The position numbers and the translations under genes are program-made. 64,000 nucleotides of DNA, taken from assembly GCF_032362555.1 (NCBI RefSeq), contig NC_083517.1, positions 1,322,001 through 1,386,000 of the forward strand, written 5' to 3'. Under the pieces are notes generated by a model. It was not told where the DNA came from. It worked only from the letters and a program-made list of their open reading frames with translations, and did not search any database. Position 1 is the stretch's first letter. Every line of letters begins with the position of its first letter. Positions 55,501-58,997 of the stretch are shown here, piece by piece. The stretch comes from Amyelois transitella. Taxonomy: Eukaryota; Arthropoda; Insecta; Lepidoptera; Pyralidae.

Positions 55501-55835
55501 GAGTTTTGACCACTCGATCTCTTTTCATCGGAGGAGGAACTGCGATCACTTATTACATCCTTAATGAACGACTTGACCCGTGCTAGTCCATTTTGTTTGG
55601 GTGACACCGCCGGTTTGCTCGCTCTATCCAAAGTTTTAGCTTTAATCGTGGATTGTTGTTCTTGTTTGGGCAACGTGCGCGACTTGGAGAGGTTGGCCTT
55701 CGAGTCGGCGACGGCCTTCCTCGTTTTGGCTAGAGCCTCGGCCACCACGCTCTGGTTGGGCCGCGGAGGTACAGGTGGCGGTCCTTTGACTTTGTTGGTC
55801 TTCATGGGTTGGGCATTGGTTTGTACCATCAGCAT
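12982..55835 (-). CDS. FAM89/LURAP-like leucine-repeat adaptor with long N-terminal extension (three exons)
   Basis: Three minus-strand exons join in phase: 55835-54613, 53429-53249 and 13131-12982, giving 517 residues. The family core spans the last two exons. 'LHGLPPLPKSLSGF' (residues ~421-434) and 'LTYLKKEM' (~461-468) are on exon 2; 'ASLRQLDLSLLSELWTLSE' (469-487) is on exon 3. These match the order and spacing seen in vertebrate FAM89A/B ('LPPLP..LSGL', then 'LRKEM..LRQLDMSLL'). FAM89B (LRAP25) is an adaptor linking LIM kinase 1 to MRCK kinases in actin control; the role here is inferred. Exon 1 adds ~408 residues absent from vertebrate FAM89: a 'PPPVPPRP' SH3-type motif near the start, Ser-rich stretches, and a second Pro-rich block. 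The intron between exons 2 and 3 is about 40 kb. Confidence 0.82.
18265..18370 (+). repeat. 3' part of dispersed SINE-like repeat
   Basis: It matches the family from 'AAAGCCAAACAGCTGAGCGT' to the 'GACGTGACTATATGAATGAA' tail. It is 5'-truncated. Confidence 0.8.
19090..19320 (+). mobile_element. Helitron-like non-autonomous element, copy 1
   Basis: It starts TCTATACTAACATTAG and ends with the hairpin 'ACGCGGACGAAGTCGC' followed by 'AGGCACGGCTAGT'. A 5' TC and a 3' hairpin plus CTAG are Helitron hallmarks. A second copy at 39626-39890 shares both ends and most of the body ('GGGCTTCAATGATGCCCAAA'). Confidence 0.65.
20051..20236 (+). CDS. Small unidentified ORF ending in a palindrome
   Basis: The frame has 61 codons from an ATG and is rich in Tyr, Ile, Lys and Arg ('NRRYKTYINRRYYDMKDID'). 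I do not recognise the family. Its last codons (TCATTAATGCAG TAG) are the left arm of a perfect 48-nt palindrome, so the 3' end coincides with a rearrangement point. It may be a fragment of a larger foreign or mobile gene, or a chance frame in AT-rich DNA. Confidence 0.25.
   Translation: MKTVQLLTNGFEHIFHNIFNRRYKTYINRRYYDMKDIDEIYDKLKKISRLPIKQQYMSLMQ
20220..20267. repeat. Perfect 48-nt palindrome
   Basis: The 24 bases from TGTCATTAATGCAGTAGG are followed without a spacer by their exact reverse complement, ending CCTACTGCATTAATGACA. It lies 2 bp from a second palindrome. Confidence 0.9.
20270..20331. repeat. Near-perfect 62-nt palindrome
   Basis: The arm GCCTTTGCTACGAAAAAA.. (20270-20300) is matched by its reverse complement at 20301-20331 with one mismatch and no spacer. 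Confidence 0.9.
20425..20515 (+). repeat. Tail of a second dispersed repeat family
   Basis: 'GATCGTGGCAAGTGGAAAGA' is followed by 'GTCGTGATTTTATCTATGTA' and TATG units. Related pieces occur at 13745-13790 (+), 44565-44645 (-) and 8370-8420 (-). Confidence 0.6.
22422..22704 (+). repeat. 5' LTR (283 bp)
   Basis: It runs from TGTTACGGGATTGTCC to GGACCATAATT. By eye it is identical to the 3' LTR. A chance open frame crosses both LTRs and is not a gene. An AATAAA (within TTTTAATAAATTAG, near 22640) could be the polyadenylation signal. Confidence 0.95.
22704..22720 (+). other. Primer-binding site, probably tRNA-Ser type
   Basis: TGGCGCAGTCTTGGTAG begins at the last base of the 5' LTR. TGGCGCAGTC resembles the tRNA-Ser type site of several Drosophila errantiviruses, as I recall; the exact tRNA should be checked. 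Confidence 0.65.
22904..22913 (+). promoter_or_regulatory. Leader ATG and splice donor for env mRNA
   Basis: An ATG at 22904 is followed after only eight coding bases by a strong donor (CT|GTAAGT, GT at 22912-22913). It precedes gag by about 190 bp. Its phase fits the acceptor at 27986-27987, so splicing would hand this ATG to env. Confidence 0.65.
23099..24412 (+). CDS. gag: Errantivirus Gag polyprotein
   Basis: It has 437 residues starting at ATG. The N-terminal half has the capsid-like helical composition of insect errantivirus Gag ('LPRFIQLCDQIVGAYW', 'PQEFYDRCQTLFSTI'). The C-terminal half is rich in Pro, Asn, Gln and Tyr, with repeated Arg/Asn patches. No CCHC zinc knuckle is visible, which is common in errantiviruses. 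The final codons include the slip sequence ACA-AAA-AAG, after which gag ends TAG while the -1 frame enters pol. The frame is intact, as expected of a young element. Confidence 0.93.
   Translation: MAQQQIPLGQPSTGHVEPDTIIKALRLAPDFDGNPHTLPRFIQLCDQIVGAYWTEDNHLTNLFLINGILNKIKGNAALTINANGIPSDWLGIRNHLINNFSDQRDETTLYNDLAMQVQGNSSPQEFYDRCQTLFSTIMTFVTLHESIPTTVTAKRDLYKKLTMQAFVRGLKEPLGSRIRCMRPESMEKALEFVQEELNTMYLQQRNEGLPKNLQGSSASKPVQTPTPSPQTQLPQIPKPFTFGPMTQFPPRQNFNNYQPKPNAQFQLNQTTPRMPTRTQQMFAAPPRNYNANSNMFRLPNRNFNNNAGPRPMSGVNHFTPRVLPPSGHDWTKHGNPPPTNYFKSRDVNLNECYAYDSDYNYYPVYYEPDYSDYNNYNYVEPIDYDRTNYNVFDENLYTGQGPSISEVTYNGQTDNLPQPSSSQAEDFQIASLTKKLK
24397..24403 (+). promoter_or_regulatory. Slippery heptamer A-AAA-AAG for -1 frameshift gag to pol
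   Basis: In gag frame the codons are ACA AAA AAG, giving a canonical A AAA AAG heptamer three codons before the gag stop. The pol frame is exactly -1 and is open through this point. Confidence 0.85.
24403..28035 (+). CDS. pol: Errantivirus Pol polyprotein (PR-RT-RNaseH-IN)
   Basis: It is read in the -1 frame after the slip site: 1,210 codons with no stop. Aspartic protease motif DTGA is at 24484-24495. Reverse transcriptase has 'WRLVVDFRKLNEKT' (near 25410) and the catalytic YLDD at 25714-25725. RNase H has TDAS (near 26160) and TDHKPLQWL. Integrase has an HHCC-type zinc site ending CTICG (near 27110), then the D,D-35-E core: HMDLF (near 27200), TDQGPEF (near 27360) and GNIERF (near 27470). 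All catalytic residues seem present. The 3' end overlaps the env frame. Expression depends on the frameshift, since no ATG lies near the frame entry before the protease. Confidence 0.95.
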   Translation, partial: VKIEVNLQTQRQLPYVQITDPPLKLLLDTGANQSFLSPIAAKKYYPHVQLNYDPFQITNIHGTSKSDHSITLPCFQEFNCDNDITLFLYDFHEFFDGLIGLDLLTQWEAKLDLKDLIIVTSNASNPIKMYNSRNVNLYEDIIPAKSSKLLRLPINVGDGDAYIPEQVLCNCLIHECITSVKNNRGVIEIENPSDHDVILSLDRPANAELFNVDSASIDQQPMSKRTQEVLSRLRTDHLNAEEKANLLQLCSQYSDIFYIDGEALTFTNQVKHSIKTTDEVPIYTKSHRYPFIHRQEVRDQIQKMLDQGIIRPSESAWSSPIWVVPKKLDASGKQKWRLVVDFRKLNEKTIDDKYPIPNINDVLDKLGKCQYFTTLDLASGFYQCEMNPQDIPKTAFNVEHGHFEFLRMPMGLKNAPSTFQRVMDNVLRGLQNEICLVYLDDIIVFSTSLQEHILNLEKVFQRLRESNFKVQMDKSEFLKLETAYLGHVITRDGIKPNPDKISAIVKYPIPKTSKEIKQFLGLLGYYRKFIPDFARITKPMTHCLKKGQRISIDNPAYVKCFETCKSLLTNDPILKYPDFEKEFILTTDASNFAIGAILSQGPIGSDKPISYASRTLNTSETNYSTIEKELLAIVWATKYFRPYLFGRKFKVLTDHKPLQWLMSLREPNSRLTRWKLKLSEYDFSVIYKKGKSNTNADALSRVEIHNEELDQLLDDLQSIIGNPSEKPQTLQGSTTATVHTSEENPILEVPITDEPLNKFHRQLVITIVGDVKKRPVVTKPFDTHTRVSVQISESNLEQEVINTVKEYVNPKVKTGMLLNPPLAMYSIIPIIQNNFKNSAMNLVLCKSEIENVKQYLRQQEIISNYHNGKTNHRGINECFLSLSHRYFWPKMKEHIAKFIGECTICGQAKYDRNPVKPQFNLVPPVSKPFEVVHMDLFTAQNEKYLTFIDVFSKYAQAYILRDGTALSILQGLLTFCTHHGLPLTIVTDQGPEFNNQMFSEFVRLHKITHHKTLAHTPSDNGNIERFHSTLLEHLRILSIQQKTEPIVNLMPYALIAYNSSVHSFTKCRPYDLINGHFNPRDPIDIDVTGHLMQQYLQTHKDRMKTVYELIHDSTTVEREAIIENRNKNREPEIEYQPQQQVFITNPSASRQKIAPRYTQDTVLADLPIHIYTSKKRGPIAKVRLKRIPKSAKLLQVTPNSDRDTSARSSS
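27988..29695 (+). CDS. env: Errantivirus envelope protein (Env), 3' exon of a spliced mRNA
   Basis: The open frame overlaps the end of pol and has no ATG before its first ~100 codons. It begins after a good acceptor (TTGTTGCAG, AG at 27986-27987) with a short hydrophobic leucine-rich stretch of signal-peptide type. Joining to the leader donor at 22912 supplies the ATG in frame. A furin-type RLRR is at 28289-28300, followed at once by a glycine-rich segment with 'GNLDYTDA', a conserved block of insect errantivirus Env and baculovirus F proteins. A membrane anchor near the C terminus ('YVLLSITAVAATVILS', about 29500-29550) and a basic, Ser/Thr-rich cytoplasmic tail follow. By family knowledge this is a surface fusion protein that can allow cell-to-cell transfer. 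Confidence 0.9.
29706..29716 (+). other. Polypurine tract
   Basis: AAGGGTGGAGG lies directly before the 3' LTR, where plus-strand DNA synthesis is primed in this class. Confidence 0.85.
29717..29999 (+). repeat. 3' LTR (283 bp)
   Basis: It is the same sequence and length as the 5' LTR and is followed by the AGCT target duplication. Confidence 0.95.
33206..33276. repeat. Tandem plus inverted short repeat, 16-bp stem hairpin
   Basis: CACAAGAAGAATGTGC occurs twice in direct orientation (about 33207 and 33236-33251) and once inverted (33261-33276), with a 9-nt loop between the last two. The stem is perfect. Confidence 0.8.
33855..34118 (+). repeat. Nearly full-length dispersed SINE-like repeat
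   Basis: It starts 'GCCGTGTGGTTCCCGGCACC' and ends 'GACGTGACCATATGTATGTA'. This is one of the two best copies for defining the family; the other is at 42585-42860 in reverse. Confidence 0.85.
34491..34549 (+). repeat. (AAAG)n microsatellite, about 14 units
   Basis: There is an uninterrupted run of AAAG units after 'TTCAGGCAAT'. It probably grew from an A-rich tail. Confidence 0.95.
35620..35765 (-). repeat. 3' end of a non-LTR retrotransposon, copy 1
   Basis: On the minus strand it reads 'GCCGGTTGACTGAAAGAGAT', 'TTATGGGATAAGTCTGCCAT', and ends 'TTTCTATGCAATAAAGATAT'. It closely matches 43752-43872 on the plus strand. Only the 3' UTR is present, as expected for 5'-truncated LINE copies. Confidence 0.7.
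36105..36310 (-). repeat. LINE-type 3' end, minus copy of an inverted pair
   Basis: It shares about 200 bp with 36765-36972 in opposite orientation, including 'TTGACGTCAAATAAATTACT' and 'AAACTAAGTTTACTGCCGCT'. The copies are visibly diverged (roughly 85% by eye), so they are probably two separate insertions. Confidence 0.65.
36765..36972 (+). repeat. LINE-type 3' end, plus copy of an inverted pair
   Basis: It is the reverse complement of the copy at 36105-36310 and ends in 'TTTTGAATTTGAAATTTTGA', a simple tail usual for a lepidopteran LINE. Confidence 0.65.
37465..38785 (-). mobile_element. Mariner transposon (Tc1/mariner, DD34D)
   Basis: About 1.32 kb long, it has inverted ends that share GTCA..AAAGTA.CGGGAA (left 37472-37491; right, reversed, near 38760-38780) and is flanked by TA. 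Size, ends and transposase all fit mariner. The exact outer base on the left is uncertain by one or two positions. Confidence 0.85.
37517..38590 (-). CDS. Mariner transposase, intact
   Basis: It has 357 residues from the ATG at 38590 (MDKNIEQ...), typical for mariner (about 345-360). An N-terminal paired helix-turn-helix region binds the inverted ends (residues ~5-110, including 'LPRSGRPST' at the linker). The catalytic triad is Asp158 (TGDETW), Asp253 (HHDNAPSH) and Asp288 (APADFFLF), with 34 residues between the last two, so DD34D. The C terminus 'RWRKCIVSKGAYFEGD' is also family-typical. No stop or frameshift is seen, so it could be functional. It is on the same strand as the FAM89-like gene that hosts it. 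Confidence 0.95.
   Translation of the reverse strand: MDKNIEQRVCLKFCIANGISCSESLKMLQKAYGESTLSKTRAYEWYKAFKSGRDVMEDLPRSGRPSTSATEVNIAKVKEIVTENPHSTLREIATELSVSHESIRTILTNNLGMKHVAARLVPKDLNFFQKLNRMRVAEDMLERVNSDPTFMKRIVTGDETWVYEFDMQTSQQASEWRLPTEPKPKKPRQSRSKVKVMLTVFFDYRGVVHSEFLPEGQTVNKEYYLSVMRRLREQIRRKRPDLWKENSWILHHDNAPSHKAIIVNEFLTKHSTNTIEQPPYSPDMAPADFFLFPKLKLLLRGTRFQSVEDIKENSRRELTSIPETAFKKCFDDWIIRWRKCIVSKGAYFEGDKINLDE
38885..39115. repeat. Two back-to-back SINE-like fragments
   Basis: A degraded plus-strand piece (38885-38975, 'CAGCTGAACGTGGCAACCCC') is followed by a minus-strand 3' piece (38995-39115) starting in CATA units and 'ATCACGTCTATATCCCTTGC'. Confidence 0.7.
39490..39620 (-). repeat. LINE-type 3' end fragment
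   Basis: It reads 'TTTGTTTGTAAACTCTTTAT' and 'GCGGAATTATCCCAAATGGA' on the plus strand and is related to the copies at 35.6 and 43.8 kb, but more diverged. Confidence 0.5.
39626..39890 (+). mobile_element. Helitron-like non-autonomous element, copy 2
   Basis: It has the same 5' end (TCTATACTGATATTATAAAG) and 3' hairpin ('ACGCGGACGAAGTCGC', then 'AGGCACAGTTAGT') as copy 1, with an extra internal segment (about 39755-39810). Confidence 0.65.
40808..40992 (-). pseudogene. Acidic C-terminal coding remnant, possibly of a transposase
   Basis: On the minus strand an acceptor-like TATGTTTTAG is followed by an open frame ending in a strongly acidic tail ('SGQYRDLINDENTNDYF' within Asp/Glu runs) and a TAA. 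It lies in the centre of the fold-back element and is cut off upstream by a SINE-like insertion. I infer the end of the element's former transposase gene; no catalytic motif is left to prove it. Confidence 0.3.
41011..41205 (+). repeat. SINE-like repeat inside the fold-back element
   Basis: It runs from 'AAGGCGACTAAGGGATAGGC' to the TATGTATG tail and is 5'-truncated. Confidence 0.8.
41229..41292 (+). repeat. tRNA-like sequence, probable SINE head
   Basis: An A-box-like 'TGGTCCAGTGGTTAGCG' and a B-box-like 'GAGTTCGAGTCCC' are spaced as in tRNA genes, but the acceptor stem does not close. It is more likely a tRNA-derived SINE promoter than a tRNA gene. Confidence 0.55.
42582..42865 (-). repeat. 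Nearly full-length SINE-like repeat
   Basis: It reads from the CATA run through 'GTCACGTCTATATCCCTTGC' and 'AGTCGCCTTTTACGACATCC' to 'GTGCCGGGAACCACACGGCA'. It is the reverse of the copy at 33855-34118. Confidence 0.85.
43752..43875 (+). repeat. 3' end of a non-LTR retrotransposon, copy 2
   Basis: It reads 'GCCGGTTGACTGTAAGAGAT', 'TTAATGGGATAAGTCCTCCA', and ends 'TTTCTATGCAATAAAGA'. It matches 35620-35765 on the other strand. Confidence 0.7.
43952..44860. mobile_element. MITE with 8-bp target duplication (hAT-like), 909 bp
   Basis: The ends read GGTGTATTCGCTGGACGTCG (left) and the reverse of CGACGTCCAGCTAATACACC (right). They are flanked by an exact 8-bp duplication GTCCCCAT (43944-43951 and 44861-44868). 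Inside both ends, 'CGTCGAT' and 'TGCGAA/TTCGCA' motifs repeat, as subterminal transposase sites often do. An 8-bp duplication fits the hAT superfamily. No transposase is present. A fragment of another repeat (44565-44645) lies in the middle. Confidence 0.85.
46170..46270 (-). repeat. Degraded SINE-like fragment
   Basis: It begins 'ACATACATATAATCAGACTA' and includes 'GAGGCTACGTTCAGCTGAAT'. The family match is partial. Confidence 0.55.
47565..47660 (+). promoter_or_regulatory. Candidate TATA promoter with E-box
   Basis: CTATAAATAG at 47571-47580 is followed by CACGTG (47584-47589) and a GC-balanced stretch, then an acceptor-like TTACTTACAG at about 47653-47662. The geometry is of an insect TATA promoter, but no coding frame follows. 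Confidence 0.25.
48215..48440. repeat. Two opposed SINE-like fragments
   Basis: A minus-strand 3' part (48215-48320, with 'GGGGTAGACAGAGACAAAAG') abuts a plus-strand 5' part (48325-48440, with 'AGAATAGGACTACTCCATCT'). Confidence 0.7.
50100..50375 (+). repeat. tRNA-derived SINE
   Basis: A perfect 14-bp stem hairpin of AAAAACAAGAGAAC sits at 50101-50131. Next comes a tRNA-like head with A box 'TGTGGCGAAGCGGTAG' and B box 'GAGTTCGAATCCCGG' (50133-50203). The body runs to 'ACTCAATCTGTGTAATCTGT'. A reverse partial copy of the body is at 57625-57735. Confidence 0.75.
51939..52169 (-). CDS. Small unidentified ORF in the large intron
   Basis: The frame has 76 codons from ATG (MLEFDRSNLRYLDDLVYRS...) and ends TAA. 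Composition is protein-like: a Ser/Lys stretch (SKSESKSSH), then a charged amphipathic C-terminal half ('LNREFYKNLLNEHQNRITPL'). I do not recognise the family. It lies on the same strand as, and 1 kb downstream of, exon 2 of the FAM89-like gene. It could therefore be an alternative terminal exon of that gene or a nested gene, but the possible acceptor before it is weak. Confidence 0.3.
   Translation of the reverse strand: MLEFDRSNLRYLDDLVYRSKSESKSSHNLFRVRSPVTSPYIPLNREFYKNLLNEHQNRITPLWKQFIEVDNLSTIS
53249..53429 (-). CDS. FAM89-like gene, coding exon 2
   Basis: It is preceded by a pyrimidine-rich TTTCTATCAG acceptor and ends GAAATG|GTGAGT. It encodes 'LRKQYRAISTMSLHGLPPLP' onward to 'LTYLKKEM'. 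An internal Met (residue 419, in 'STMSLHGLPP') could start a short isoform of about 99 residues that corresponds more closely to the vertebrate FAM89 core. Confidence 0.88.
53430..54612 (-). other. Intron 1 of the FAM89-like gene
   Basis: It is 1.18 kb, bounded by GTGAGT (54612) and CTATCAG (53430). It contains the repeats noted at 53580-53745 and otherwise AT-rich DNA. Confidence 0.8.
53580..53745 (+). repeat. SINE-like fragment followed by tRNA-like SINE head
   Basis: 53580-53665 carries 'CAGCTGAACATGGCCCTTCA' and 'ATATAGACGTGACTTTACAC'. 53678-53740 is tRNA-like with B box 'GCGTTCGACCCCCGG'. Confidence 0.6.
54613..55835 (-). CDS. FAM89-like gene, coding exon 1 (disordered Pro/Ser-rich extension)
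   Basis: It encodes residues 1-407 plus two bases of codon 408. The start is taken as the ATG at 55835 (A at -3); the frame upstream is closed by TGA. The sequence is low-complexity and adaptor-like: 'GPPPVPPRP' at ~18-26, a serine run with RRSSSDSSS, 'APPPPLSPKPKLKPMKPLP' in the middle, and an acidic C-terminal part. It ends AAATCTAG|GTGAGT at 54613, a strong donor. No folded domain is recognised in this exon. Confidence 0.85.
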
Positions 55836-56110
55836 AATTGAGCGAAGCGGCACTCATAAGTTACTATAAGAGGAGCGTTATAGTACAATGGGCGCGTTTA
55901 CACCGGCACTGCGTGATTCACTCGCGGGCGCTCTGCGCGGGGACATGACACGTCCGTCTCGTGGAGCGCTCGACTCGGACTGCGGGCTTCCGAATAGAAC
56001 CTGCGTGATGTCGTCACTCGCAGCACAGCCGGCTATGCCACTTGTTTGTCCCACAAAAACAAACCGATGTAACTCTACTTCAATACTTTAGAACTCATTT
56101 TAGGTAGTAT
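55836..56110 (-). promoter_or_regulatory. GC-rich 5' region of the FAM89-like gene with overlapping upstream ORF
   Basis: The stretch 55880-56050 is rich in CG dinucleotides against an AT-rich background and probably includes the promoter and 5' UTR. An upstream ATG at 55857 (weak context, C at -3) opens a 71-codon frame that overlaps the main start at 55835 in another frame and ends at 55642. That arrangement could lower translation of the main frame. Confidence 0.5.
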
Positions 56111-57766
56111 TTTCTCGCCGGACCGCGGCTCACAATGCGAAGTCGGGTTTCGATAATGTAAAACTTATTGTTTACTTTGAGAATGGACGCAATGCGCGTA
56201 CCGGTCCATGGCGCACGCGACATGCTATTGTTGATGTTTTGAAAGCACTTTCTGACTATTGTTTCATGTTAATTAATGGTTACAGCTGCCGTTTAAGAGT
56301 ATATGTCTATGTTTGACAACTATTAACTGTTATAATAACATAAATAAATTCGATAATGGTAAAATAAACTATCTAATAGATTTTTATGCATACTAGAACA
56401 AATCAAAATCATAAACAAACTCTAAGTTATTTTTAAATAATAATAAATATGGTAAGTAATTTCGAATAGATTTTGTACTATTTGTTGATTATGTTGATTA
56501 CCCTCGACTTCGTCTGCGTGTGTGAACATTTGTTTTCTCATTTTTTATGATATAGATACTTGACAATTACAGTTATATTGTAGTTATGGGGTATGTAATA
56601 TTAAACTGCTCATACACTATCACATCACTACATATTATTATAAACTCAAGTCCCTCTTTTTACTTTGTCTATATGTATGAGCTAATTTCTAGTAGTTGTG
56701 GACGGATTATGTTCCTATTTACAATGTTGAAAAGATGGTTTTCTAAGGAATGTTTATATCATTAAATGCTACCCCTTTCCATCAAATCCAGGGCAGGTCC
56801 CTAGTTGTAAATAAATAAATGACCTCTATGTTTTGTTTTTTTGTAAATACTTGATTCTTAAGAGTGTGTTTCCTGGCACTAAAGAATAGGACCACTTCAA
56901 CTTGTTCCCAATGATGTCGTAAAAGTCGACTAAGGGATAGGCTTAAAACCTGGGATTCTTCTTTTAGGCGATGGGCTAGCAACCTGTCGCTATTTGAATG
57001 CTCAATTAAATTATTGCAACAGCTGAACGTGGCCAATCAGTCTTTTTAAGTTTATTATGTTATATATAACTAAGTGAAAGTACTTGTTTACAGAGTAGCA
57101 TTTTACAACTATTTCATAAATAAGAATGATTTCTATTCGTTACTTATTGTAGAAAAACAAATAAACACTAGGCTAAATTTGATGAAACTTGGCAAACACA
57201 GACAAGACTTTTTATCAAAATTCCTACAGGAGCAGTCCCAGGCTCAAGTGTTGTTAATAATGTAGACCAAATGAATAAAATAATATTTGGGGTTCTTCAT
57301 TTAGCCATGGGCTAGCAACATAAATCTATTTAAATCTCAATTATTACCCCATAAGGGATATAGAAGTGATTATATGAATGAATTAAATTGACTCACAATC
57401 AATGTGATAATTCCATTATAAAGCTGAATGTGGTGTTAGCTCTGTCCACCCCGCAAGTGATATAGCAGTGACTATATGTATGTATCAATCTACTTATTGT
57501 TGAACTTTTAATCTTGTCCTCCTCCTAATGTTCTTCCAGAGATAGACTAAACCTTTTAATGAAAATTGAAATATATGAGCCTGCCTCCATAACTATGCTA
57601 TGGGAGCTGATGAATGTACCTAAATAAATATATATACAGGACAAATTACACTGATTGAGTTAGCCTTGAAGAAAGTTCAAGACTTGTGTTACAAGATACT
57701 AACTCAACAATACTATATTTTATAATAAATACCCAATATAATTAATAAAATTCACTCACAATCAAT
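56111..57766. other. Intergenic region between FAM89-like gene and APC11
   Basis: It is AT-rich with no coding exon. It holds SINE-like fragments at 56865-57050 (+), 57285-57375 (+) and 57415-57485 (+), and the reverse partial tRNA-SINE body at 57625-57735. The part just before 57767 is the 3' side of APC11. Confidence 0.6.
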
Positions 57767-58098
57767 CTACTTGTTGTTGAACTTCCAGTCCTGTCTGCAC
57801 ATAGGACACTGCTGCTGAGGTTGTGAATGCAGCCACTTCACGATACAGTGGATGTGGAAGCAGTGCGAGCAAGCCCCCCACACCAACGGACAATCGTCAC
57901 CAGGCAGCTTACAGTCTGGACAACAACTGTCGAAAGGCATTCGACAGATGCCACAGTTTTCGTCGTTTGCCTCCCAACGCCAGGTAGCGACACCCGCCCA
58001 ACCTAGGTACATGAAATAGTCGATCAGATGAACATTAAATTATTATTAAAATTTAACTTCCATATTATGGTGAACATACTTTTAATTGTCACTTTCAT
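57767..58098 (-). CDS. ANAPC11: Anaphase-promoting complex subunit 11, RING-H2 (two exons)
   Basis: Exon 1 (58098-58080) encodes MKVTIK plus one base before GTATGT. Exon 2 (58002-57767) follows TACCTAG and completes an 84-residue protein, the same length as human APC11. The sequence '[19 protein letters not shown]' starts the RING-H2. '[20 protein letters not shown]' and '[13 protein letters not shown]' complete its zinc ligands, including the extra third zinc site typical of APC11. It is the catalytic RING of the APC/C ubiquitin ligase, which pairs with the cullin-like APC2 to drive mitotic exit. It is divergent from EI24. Confidence 0.97.
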
Positions 58099-58997
58099 CA
58101 CACGAAACGTTCATCACTCAATATTGGTAATGGTATTTTATACTATCACTAAAGGTGACAACGACGTCGAAAAGATTGAAGTAAGATAGGCGTTCATTTA
58201 ATATTCCGTTTAACGTTATCAAAACAAAGGATCGAGTTCAATACGGAAAAACTAAGAGCAAAACAAATAAAATCAATAACTCGCAATCTCAGATCTCAAC
58301 TTGCAGCTGGCTATTCAAATCAAAATAACTTAGGTACTTAAAACAGTGACAGTGACAGACATCAATTGTTTTTTTTCTCTCCCGCATTGGCATGCTCATG
58401 ATAATAAGACTACGACTTTAAACCTTTTCATTGGACTACACATCTAATGATATTTATCAGGATTGATTTTATTTTAATCGCCATTCCATTGGTTAATTAT
58501 GTGGTGAGTACCATTGTAGTATTCGAGAAATTATATTTTACAAAATTAAATATAATAAATATACGAATACTAACTAATACGATTACTAAAACATATTGAC
58601 GACGACGCGAAATTTACGCTGTGCAGTCTCCCGAAGTACCACAGACTTCGTAGTACCTAAACTTTATATACTTGTATCTTAAATATTTAGTTAAGGCTCC
58701 TCATAACTTATACATGCAAATCACAGCCGATGATTTGTTTTGAAGAACGTTTATTTTTTTAAGTTTTATGTAAGGCATTGTTGGTAAATTTTATTGTTAG
58801 TTCACTCGTCATCGTCACGTCAGTGTCAAGTCAAGACGTCAATCAATCAAAGTGTCATCGTGCTGTTTTTGTTGTTGAATGAAAGAAAAATCGTAAAAAT
58901 TATCAATGACGTCAAATCCAAATTAACAAAAGATGTGATTAAAGTTCAATATTTTAACAATCAGAGAACATGAAGTTATTTTAGTCAAGGACACAAC
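58099..58997. promoter_or_regulatory. Shared divergent upstream region of APC11 and EI24
   Basis: About 900 bp separate the two start codons. No TATA box is evident near either start. The part next to EI24 (58800-58870) has several CGTCA motifs ('CGTCACGTCAGTGTCAAGTC'), resembling CRE-type half-sites. Both promoters and 5' UTRs must lie here. Confidence 0.5.
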
